Assembly: GCA_033032865.1 (NCBI GenBank)
Contig: JAWHQI010000049.1
Location: 9,491,501 to 9,555,500, forward strand
From: Dactylorhiza incarnata
Lineage: Eukaryota; Streptophyta; Magnoliopsida; Asparagales; Orchidaceae
Length of the DNA stretch: 64,000 bases
Direction: 5' to 3'
Made by a program: the position numbers and the translations under genes. Every line of letters starts with the position of its first letter. Position 1 is the stretch's first letter. The notes below the pieces were generated by a model that was given only the letters and a program-made list of their open reading frames with translations, was not told where the DNA came from and did not search any database. Of the stretch, positions 54,988 to 64,000 are shown piece by piece.

Positions 54988-56760
54988 ATGGCTCCACCCA
55001 AGGTTAACACAAGATTTGACGTCGACATTTATTCATTCAATGCTGCAGCCGAAAGCTTCAAGGCCATTCTTGGCCTATTTCAAGATGCTGGCTTAATCAA
55101 GCTAATATCCACAAGATGCAAGATCCTGGATATTGAACTGAATGAGTTTAAAGATAATGTGCAAATAGAAGAGGATGGAACCCTCAAGGGAAAAGTATCT
55201 GACACAGATGTAATGATAACATAAGAGTTACTAAACCAAACATATGATCTCCTAACTGAAAATGAATCAGATGAACTAACAGGGGATGAGACCAAGAGGG
55301 CCCTGGAGTTTATGCAGTTCAAGAAAGATAAGACCATAAATCTGAAAAAGATCGACCTTGGAGAAGAATACAGGTTCCTAGTTGATATAGTAGGGAAGGT
55401 ATTGCTGTGTATTATCTCAGCATATGATGTTGTTCCAAAGCAACAACTCCAAATTATGGGAGCTCTAGTTCTGAAGAAAAGGATAAACTGGGGGAAATAC
55501 CTCCTAAGGATGATTGGGCACAAATATGCCCACAAAGAAAATGCTTATATGAGGATAATGAGTCAGGTGTAGCTTCACCATTTCCTAGTAGTGTGTAAGT
55601 CAAAAGGAGTGCCCATTCCTTCTGGAAAGAGAATAAACATAGGAATATTCTCTAAGTGGACCAGGCAGATCTTAAAGCCTGGTCAAGCACTAGCTTCACC
55701 TCCTCCCTCTCCTCCTCCTCAAGATTATGAGAGGCAAATACTAGATCCCCCATGGGATAATATTCACCCTCAAGAAGATGTTCCAGCTCAACAACAACAA
55801 CAACATCAACAACAATCCCCTCAATCCATTCCATCTTACTCAGCCCCAGAGCCATCTCCTCAAATTCCCCATCAGCTACCATCCAGCTTTGCTCCACCTC
55901 CACCACCACCATCAATTCATATCTCACCTGAAGTCTACCAGGCTCTCTCCCCTATCCATGAAGATTTCCCTCCATCACCTCCTCCATCTACCTCTCATAT
56001 CTCTACAGTTGACCTTGAGCAGGTCATCTCCAAGGAAGTTGGTCTTGCCTCCTCCACCTTTGCAGACTTAATAACATCTCAGGCAAGAAAATTTGACAAA
56101 AAGTATTCCAAAATGGAGGATGTGTTATTAGATTCTACAAGATCCTTCCAAAGACAAAAGGACTTTGTGTCTTCCTCCATGGCCACAAAAGAATTCTTAA
56201 CCTCTCTTCACAGCAAGGTTAAGAAGGGGGAGAATGTTTTGGAGGAAGAAAGGCCTGTACTAGATGAGAGTGGCCCTAATAAAGGAAAAGATGCTGAAGA
56301 CCTTGGGAAAGTGACCCTCTTCCAGGGTCCAAATGTTCAGGAGGAGCCAGCTCAAGAGCATCAAGAAGGGAATGAGAAAGTAAATGAGAAAGAAAATAAA
56401 GTTGATCCTACTGCAGATAATTAGGGGGAGCTCCCATCTATTCAGGGGGAGCCTGCTCCAGAAGTCCAAATGAATCTAGATAAAGATATGGCTGATGTAA
56501 GTACAACAGGAGATTAGGCGGAGCATCAAGATGAAGATTTACTGGATGAAGTGGCAAAGATTGCCAAGGAAGCAGTTGACTTTGCTGAGCTAAATGCACA
56601 ATTTCAGGGGGAGTCTCTCAAGGACAAGGTTACTGAAGAGCCAGAAATATTTCCAGATGGTGAAAACTGTCATGGAGAGGATGATGAGCCTCTGAAGATG
56701 GCATAAAGGAAGGTAAAAGTGTTTTCAAGAAATAGAAGAACTCCTGAGAAGGAGCAATGA
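54988..56760 (+). pseudogene. Element F second gene: envelope-like / plant transposon protein
   Basis: It starts MAPPKVNTRFDVDIYSF and keeps one frame to a TGA at 56,758, about 590 codons. In-frame stops lie at 55,222 (TAA), 55,570 (TAG), 56,422 (TAG), 56,515 (TAG) and 56,704 (TAA), with no frameshift. The N-terminal half (MGALVLKKRINWGKYLLRM, VPIPSGKRINIGIFSKW) resembles the conserved domain of plant 'envelope-like' or putative transposon proteins of SIRE-type elements. Then follow a Pro/Gln-rich part (about 55,690-55,990), a helical part and an acidic tail with QGE units. I see no clear transmembrane segment. The family call is tentative, and the function of such proteins in plants is unproven. 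Confidence 0.6.
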
Positions 56761-56971
56761 CTCAGGTACTTAAAGTCTTATACTTCCTGGAAAACAGCTG
56801 CGGACATCTATATATTTCTTGAGAGTTAAATGAAATGGCTTGTGATTTCAGTTTGTCATTTTCTTATGTCTATGTTGTCTTGAATAAATCTTTGTCTTGA
56901 ATAAATCTTTGTTTATATAAAAGGAATGTGTAAAATCACTTTGAATAATCTGTAAAATTTGTTAGGGAGAT
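56761..56971 (+). other. 3' untranslated end and purine tract of element F
   Basis: A short non-coding stretch with a TCTTGAATAAATCTTTG tandem duplication near 56,880-56,910. GTTAGGGAGAT (56,961-56,971) directly precedes the 3' LTR and is the likely polypurine tract. Confidence 0.7.
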
Positions 56972-58754
56972 TGTTGGGAAAAACTCCTTTGATTTAACTT
57001 AACAAATTACCTAAAAAGTGATTTTATCTCTTAGGTTGTATTACCCATTGTATAGTGAGGGTAATATGGTAATTAGATGTCTTAGGATGTCACACTCAAC
57101 CTAGGGTGTCAAGACCATATCAAGAGAAACACGATTTGGACAAAGTTAACATTTGCATCGAATAGTAATCGACGCAACATCGAGTTAATGTCGACGCTAC
57201 TCTGACTAGAAGTCCAAGTGGTCAAACCCTTATGTCGAAGTTAGTCAAGTCAACATTACGTCGAATAGATATCGACGTAGAAGCCATGGACCTGTCGAAA
57301 TACCTTGAGAAGTCGACGCAACTTCTACTTCAACTCAACGTAGAAGGAAGTATCTGTCGAAGCCATTTGAAGTCGACGCAATGCCAACTACCATTCGACA
57401 CAGATGATGGAGTTCAAAGTTAAGCTTTCAACTCGATGGTTACGTCGATAAGATATCGACGCAACGTCAATAAGAAAACTTGAATCAGAGCAAGAATGAA
57501 TTCGAAGCTGCTCTTACAAGGATTCGAAGGTGCGTCGATAAGAGAGGAAGCGAACTCGACTCTAAGTCGAATATAGTCTGAAAAGGAAATCTTTTCAGCT
57601 GTCATTTTTGGACCTTATCTCATGGTCCACAACACTAAAGACCATTCTCCAACGGCTCCTTAATTGCCTCAAATAGAATGAAGAATTAAAGGAGGACAGA
57701 AAAGCTTTCTTGGAAACAAGCTTACAGTTGGTGGACGGGTCATGAATTAAAGAACGAAAGAAAGAGAATTTGTCTAAGGCAAAATACCTTTTCAGGACCT
57801 ACCAGAAAAGGAAATTAATTCAAATTGCAGAGGGACAATAAACGGCAGAAGCAGAGAGAGAAAATAGAGCACTTATCACAATCAGCTATAATTTTTGAAT
57901 TAGGGCTTACTCTTCTCCTTCTTCCTCCTGGAACCCTAATAGAGAAAACACAAAAAAGAAAGAACTACTTTCTCTCTCAGTCAAGGATCTTCTTCTCCTC
58001 AACACAAACCTTTGAAGAAAGATCTACAAAAGAATATACTCTGCTCAGAAAAACAACTGCTGCTTCCTCATCAATATTATATAGCAGTAACACTATTATA
58101 AGAGCAGAGAGAAGAAGGATCAAGAGATTACAAAAACCCTACCAATCATCACTATCATAAGCTAGGGTTAATATGATACAGATCCTGAAGAGCACTTAAA
58201 GAACAACACCTCAAGGATTGCTGTTACAGAATTCTGAAATACAGATTTCTGAATCTTCCTTCTCCCTCTTACTCTCCTTTTCTTACACCCCCTATACAGA
58301 GTTTTGAGAATCCCTCTTCCAAAGGATTCAGTGGTTCAAGATCTCCTTATCAAAAGATCTGGTTGGTTCAAGATCTCCTTATCAAAAGATCTGGTTGGTT
58401 CATGATCTCCTTATCAAAAGATCAGTGGTTCTAAAAGTCTCCTTGTTAAAAGACTCAGACACAGGTGGTGCAATCCTACCAGGTGGTAGAAGATAGGACT
58501 ACCCACATTTTGGGGAACCTTTATAAAATCTTTGTGTCTTCTGGTTGTTTATTTCTGTGCTGTCCCATACAGTCTAGATTTATTTTATTATTTCCAGCTT
58601 TATATTACAGCACTTGATTTTATTCTGTGTGAGGATTTGTTGAAGCATAAACACTTAGTGTTTTATTGTATTTGCACAAATAGGATAGAAATAATTTTAA
58701 ATCTCTATTCACCCCCCACTAGAGTATATCTCAGGGGCACACTGTGCACTTTCA
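56972..58754 (+). repeat. 3' LTR of element F
   Basis: 1,783 bp, collinear with 50,486-52,254 with scattered substitutions and small indels. It carries TACGTCGA-ATAGATA-TCGACGTA (57,257-57,279, perfect 8-base arms) and the 32-bp array. Confidence 0.93.
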
Positions 58755-61483
58755 TTCACTACAAGATGTCGATCCTGCTGGCTATTCGTTCATCCAGGCC
58801 AACCAAACACCATCGTATAATATAATAGCAAGTCCACAACAATCACATAATAAATACAAAAATATGTCCAATTGAGAAACATAAATAAGAGGTACTGAAT
58901 AAGAGTACTGAAATGAAAGGGATAAAATTTGGTACATGACGATCCTCACTATAAGTCTCTGAGGCAAAGACAAATCACACACTGCCTAGGAAAAACATGA
59001 AATGTAGCGTTCAGGAGATGGTATCTCACCGGAGCTCATCCAGCTGTAGGTGAGAGTCCAACTCCAGTCCTGACCACTATATCAAGTTCCTCCCTCCGGC
59101 TGTGGGTCTGCTCCTCCTAGTGCTCCTGTTTGTTATGCCACATCCGACCGTTAGTCTATAAGACTAAGCGGTTTCCTCGTCCCCTCCACCCGCGACTCCT
59201 GGGCACTGGGCGAGGAGGATGAAGAGAAAGGTAACAAGGGGTAATAAAAAAAAGCATGTGGCAGTGGCCCTATCTAACACAAGTATAGACATAAAAAGAT
59301 TATATTCTAACAGTTCTACTATACAGTCTATATATAAGAGTGCAATAGACATGAAAAGCTCTAATAATAGTAACAGAGAACAATGGTCAAACAATAGCAT
59401 TCACAATAGTATAAGTTAGTAAATCAGTGTGTGTAAAAGAAACAGCTACGAAAGTAGCCCTGTCTTATAAGAATGCCCATACAAACTTATAAGTTAGAGG
59501 ATCTGACACTAAGGTAAACTCATTGTATAAAAGAGCCCGCACTAATTTATATGATGAGGTCTTGTTTATGAAATGATGTTATACTATGTTGTGCAATGCA
59601 ATGATGCAACTCACCCACTCGACTCTGTACATACAGACCTTTTAAGTTCCCTCTGTTCGAGTATGCCAACTCAGGTACCCGTTGTGGCAAACAGGAGCAG
59701 TGGATCAGGCATGTCCACTTCTAGGTTTTTATCAACACCTCCCGGCCTAGACATTATGTATGAACCTAAGAACACACAGGGTATCCACATACCATTTAGT
59801 AAGTAACACCTCATAATTTGTATTTCTCCGAACCTCCAGCTCATCGGACTATCCAGTCCTCCTTAGATAACACCGAGCCTACCGCTCATAAGACTAACAA
59901 GTCCTTGTACCAATCCGTCCCATATTTGGGATGAAGATTATCTTTCCAAGTTCTCCTACTTAACAACTCTTGTATATCATTTAGTTGAACTTACAAATTT
60001 AGGGTGAATCTTGGACTTTCCGAGGGCTACCCGGTGAAGGGCTCGCAACGGTACTATGAGGTAAGATGGGGTGACATCCCAAACCCCCTTTTCTCAAGAT
60101 ATTTAATCTTAATGATGGATACCCATTCTTATATACCCACTTCCTCTCTAGTTGCTCTAGGTTCATAAGGTGGTTTACAATTACCGAGACAGGGAAACGA
60201 CAATGTTCAATTGAACATAAATCCTTGCCCCTTTCTTAATGACTATCTGCATCTTCGTGTCATCACTCAGACTCTATTTAAAGGTTCCATATTCAGTTAT
60301 TAATCATGACCTATGCTTGCTGGTGGGTCATTCCTCACATTTCCTAATATTTCATTATCAGGATCCCATACTGGTAATTTTACTATACGCACCCCAATAC
60401 CATCCATCAAGAGTTGTCACTAACTGGTTTGTCTACTAATAATCTAGGATGTACACTACGTTCCCGGGCTGAATAATTCTGTGTGTAAAGGTCAAATGTG
60501 GTTTAATTCAAAATTTTCACTTTCACTATCTACAGACCAAAATTGTCCTCAAGTATGATACATATCCTAGAAGGGGGCTACATGATCCTCCTATCTAATG
60601 TGTATTCAAATAAGTTTCCAGAAGTTGTTCAAATGATCCAAAATAGTGTTTAACTGAATTTCGTAATTTTCTCATTAATATTTCATCAAAATTCACTAAA
60701 TAATTAGAGGTGCCAATTACCACTTTTGTGAAGGAGCTACTATAAAGGTTCTTCCAAACACTATAATTAAATTTCCAGAGACTTAACTACATCTAAAATG
60801 AACTTTAGCAAAATTTTGCATTCTTCTAATGTCATTTGCTCATCAATAATAAATAAATTAAAATTTCAAGTATTTCAAGTCTGTTCATGAACAACTAAAG
60901 ATCATCAGAATTAAATTGTGATAAAATCCCAAGAGCATCATTGTGATATATAATGCCTACTGAACAATTTTCATAATTTACTAATTAATAAAAAAGACAT
61001 AAGGAAATTTCACAATATTGGCTAGAAATCAAGGATCCATTGATAATTAATATTTTCCATCCATAATAAATTCATGAAAAATTTCCAAAGGTCTCAGATG
61101 AAACTATGAATGAAATGGCAGAAACTCACATTTTTCTAGTAATTAATTTTGCCAAAATTAATTAATTACTTAGATCATAAAAATCCCATTAATGAAGGAA
61201 CTACCAAAAATATTTGTCCAATGATGCTAGGAAAATTAACAGAGGCTCCATTACTCCCACTAATCATGATATAGTGTGTAATTTCATCCTAGAGAGCCTA
61301 TGCAAAAGTTTCATGATTATTCATAGGGGATTAGGCTACATTATCAATAATTCACATGTGAGCTAATGTATTTAAATCATGAAATAATAAGGAAAATATT
61401 ATGTTCCCCCATTCATCTAGAGGTGGCTCACCATGTCATAACACATGCATGCGTGAAATTTAATCAGCATGCATCAATGAGGA
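58755..61483 (-). mobile_element. Gypsy G2 LTR, main piece
   Basis: This continues LTR G2 after element F: 'cactacaag..cgatcctgctgg' pairs with 'cactacaaaacgctgatcctacca' in G3 (61,570 on). It matches G1 reversed, for example 'cgaacctccagctcatcggactatccagtcc' (59,829) with 17,815-17,845. No gene is present. The native start is truncated, since G3 begins directly at 61,484. Confidence 0.75.
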
Positions 61484-64000
61484 TGTAAGACCCCATTTTT
61501 TCGCCACAAAACTAGGTCTTATGCCCAGAACCGCCGCTTTGCAGTGACACCAACACTCGGGAAGGTCGTCACTACAAAACGCTGATCCTACCAGTCATAT
61601 CGATCACAAAAAAGAGAACAGTACACAAGAAGACAAGTCCACATCACATGCTATAAAAATAGATGTCCACATGATATAACTGAAATAACAAAGGTTACAC
61701 TAATAAAGGGCTCATGCCCAGTACATCATGTCCTCCACTCATGGAAGCAAATATAATAGTAAACCCTCACAGATCCTAAGGTTGGTGCTCCTGTGCTAGA
61801 CTGGCCCATCTCCATCTGCACCGGCCGATGGTGGTACTGAGTCTCCTCGGTCCCCTAAAATGATATGGTCCACCGACTGTTAGTAAAAAAGACTAAGCCT
61901 CGTTTCCCACCACCCATCTCCAAGTGGCTCCTAGGCACCGTGTCGGAGGGATGAAGCGGAGGACAGCAAGGGGTATATATCAAAGCAGGTGATGACAGAT
62001 CTAGTCTACAGGAAATGTCTACCAGTACACAAGTGTATATATATAATTGAAGCAGTAAATAATGCATGATAAAGATTAAGTAAAGAACAGTAAGTAAAGA
62101 CAAGTACATAATAGAAAAGAACCATTGATTTATAGGAATGCCCATACAAACCTATAGACCAAGGGGTCGTTTAGCAAGGCTTATCGTATAAAAAGTCTCA
62201 TACCGATTTATACGATAGGGGTAGGGGTTGAAATGCAATGCTTATGCCATGACATGCAGAGTTATGCAGTTTATGCTATGTTCACACAAGTGTAACTCAC
62301 ACACTTCGACTCTATGCGCACAGACCTTTAGTTCCCCCATTTTGGAGCTTGCAACACTCCCAAGATACCCCCGTAGTGGCAAACAGAAGCGGTGGGTTGG
62401 GCCTCACCCACCTCTAGGTTGGTATTCACACTACCTAACCTAGACCTATCGTATGCCTCAACGCAAAACTGCGGAGTGCCTGCGTACTCTTACTCGCTGG
62501 ACCATCCGACTTTTCTTGGCTAAGTGCAAATCCACACTTGCCGAGTCAGTGTATGACGTCGGTGTGAACGACCGTCAATATCGAAGACCCACAACTTTTA
62601 TGCACATGCAATATTATTAATTTATATCTCCGATCCATAAGTTCCTCGGGCTAACTTGGCCGTCACCATAACCTTCCGAGCCACCTGCTCACCGGACAAA
62701 CCCATCCGCAACTACAACCACTGAGCCTACTTCTCGTTTGACCAAACCAACTATCCTCTCGTAACCACGGTGTGTATGTGTGTGTGTGTATTATTAAGAC
62801 AATCTTGCATAACAGTTTATTCCTGTAGTTTAGGGTTAATCTTGGACTTCTCGAGGTCTACCCTGTGAGGGGCTCGCAGCGGTACTAGAAGGTATGATGG
62901 GATGATAGACCAAACCTCCCTTTCACAAGACATTTAATATTGTTGATAACTACCCATAAGCATACCTCTCTTACCATTTCACTTGAATTAACCCTAAGTG
63001 TTTTATGACTCTCCAAGGGAAAGACGATCTTTCGTCAATCCCGATACAAACTTGCCCTTAACATCTGGGCACACTCAACACATCAACTCCTACTGGTGGC
63101 CTCAAATCTCCTCAACCAGACTAAGTACACCATCTACCTTCCATTCCCACCTAATGGTCCATAAGTTACTCAAGTTTCACAGTTTCAGTATACATAGACC
63201 GAGCGAGCTATATGAGTTACATGAGAGGAGGTACTCCAAATAATCGTCCGAATGACCCAAGATTATTATTGGGGGTGAGTTATGACATTATAACACCATA
63301 TCCAGAAATTTATAATTTTCTTACTTAATTTGGTATTTATTATAATTCTCTAAAATCAGGGAACCTATGATTTTGTACATCAAGTATGATTTTCTGACAT
63401 GGTATGGCTTCACTAAAATATGTACAACTATATAACAGTAAAATAACAACCATATATGAATTTCACAAATTTCCAGAAAGTTTTTAACCTCCAATTATTA
63501 ACTAAATACTCAAAATCATAGATTAACAAAAGAAGTTCTAGAAATTACAATTCAAAAATTACAAGAAAATTTGCTGGTATCCAAGATGGTCAGAAAAGTT
63601 CATTGCTTGAGTTCCATAATTTTCTATTTAATGTTGACCATGTAATTTCATTAATTAAATAATCAAGCCTAAGGGCTCTTTAAGAAGGAAACCATATATA
63701 TATTGCTCCAAAAATTATACCAAAATTTACAAATCACATTATTGCCATAAAAAGTCCTATCACCATGTTTCATGATTTTCAGAGAATAATAAACCCTTAA
63801 TTAATTTTTCTCACAAATAGTTCACATAAAGGGTTTGTGAATGAAGTACCATATAGATCACCCTAAAAATCACAACAAAATTATCAGGGAACATTAACAC
63901 TAACACAAGCTAACTAGCAAAGTTTCATAATCATCCTAGGTTATATGAACATGTAATTCCTTTTAGTAAGGTGGTGCCCTAAATGATTCTTAAATAATTT
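61484..64000 (-). mobile_element. Gypsy LTR G3, cut by the window end
   Basis: It starts (native 3' end) TGTAAGACCCCATTTTTTCG and follows G1/G2 block by block: 'ctttgcagtgacacc', 'gactgttagtaaaaaagactaagcctcg', 'cttggacttctcgaggtctaccctgtgaggggctcgcagcggta'. No primer site lies on its native 3' side, so it is a 3' or solo LTR, or a fragment. Short frames are not genes. Microsatellites (TA/TG)n lie near 62,035 and 62,771-62,790. Confidence 0.7.

Larger units (their letters stand above)
50486..58754 (+). mobile_element. Element F: non-autonomous Ty1/copia element with gag and envelope-like frame but no pol
   Basis: 8.3 kb with LTRs of about 1.77 kb (TGTTGGGAAAA...GTGCACTTTCA), a tRNA-Met primer site and a purine tract. 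Flanks are GTCAC (50,481-50,485) and TTCAC (58,755-58,759), a duplication with one mismatch. It is inserted in LTR G2. Gag (52,347-54,058) is followed by a 0.8-kb spacer and a second long frame (54,988-56,760). No protease, integrase, RT or RNase H motif is found. The gag and second frame have several stops. It is probably a SIRE-lineage derivative that lost pol. Confidence 0.88.

Noticed and set aside
62998..63243. 81-codon frame in G3
   Set aside because: LTR sequence without motif; the homologous stretch of G1 has no matching frame.

Overview
This window is plant genomic DNA, probably from a eudicot, and it consists almost entirely of nested LTR retrotransposons. I see no convincing host gene, rRNA, tRNA, CRISPR or bacterial feature. 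The plant assignment rests on four things: Ty3/gypsy elements of the Tat type (dual RNase H) and Athila type (tRNA-Asp primer site), SIRE/Maximus-like Ty1/copia elements, GT-AG introns of 72-76 bp, and 5-bp target-site duplications (TSDs).

Layout. An old long gypsy LTR (family G, copy G1) occupies about 1-3169 and 16932-19221. It is split by Tat element A (3170-16931, + strand, 836-bp LTRs, TSD ATCTT). At 19222-20574 there is a fragment of another Tat-like LTR (H). A degraded copia element C spans 20575-41717. Its pol is split between integrase and reverse transcriptase by a second Tat element B (25140-37162, - strand, TSD GTGGT). A 6.4-kb non-autonomous Athila-like element D (42150-48585, - strand, TSD ATAAC) sits inside the remains of gypsy element G2, of which a gag/protease relic (48586-50380), the primer site and an LTR survive. 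The G2 LTR is split by a non-autonomous copia element F (50486-58754), which keeps gag and an envelope-like reading frame but has no pol. G2 LTR sequence resumes at 58755-61483 and abuts a further family-G LTR (G3) that runs off the window.

How the genes fit together. A and B share one architecture: gag-pol on the element sense strand, then tandem repeats, then at least one antisense gene converging on pol. The best-preserved antisense gene has three exons and two small introns. It is open in both copies, with the same intron phases and lengths, although gag-pol is broken in both. It encodes a protein resembling the plant 'putative gypsy type transposon' family, followed by a coiled coil and an acidic tail. 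A second antisense gene near the 3' LTR is coiled-coil rich and damaged in both copies.

The pattern that stands out is that each family carries its own short, CpG-containing inverted-repeat motif in many copies, in LTRs, introns, spacers and sometimes coding sequence. These are ACCG-NN-CGGT (A/B, and half sites in H), TAACGCC-GGCGTTA (C), CGTCGA-N7-TCGACG (F) and GCACGACCA-N-TGGTCGTGC (D). This suggests element-specific binding sites for a regulator, but that is inference. Boundaries, TSDs and stops were read by eye; domain assignments were not checked by database search.
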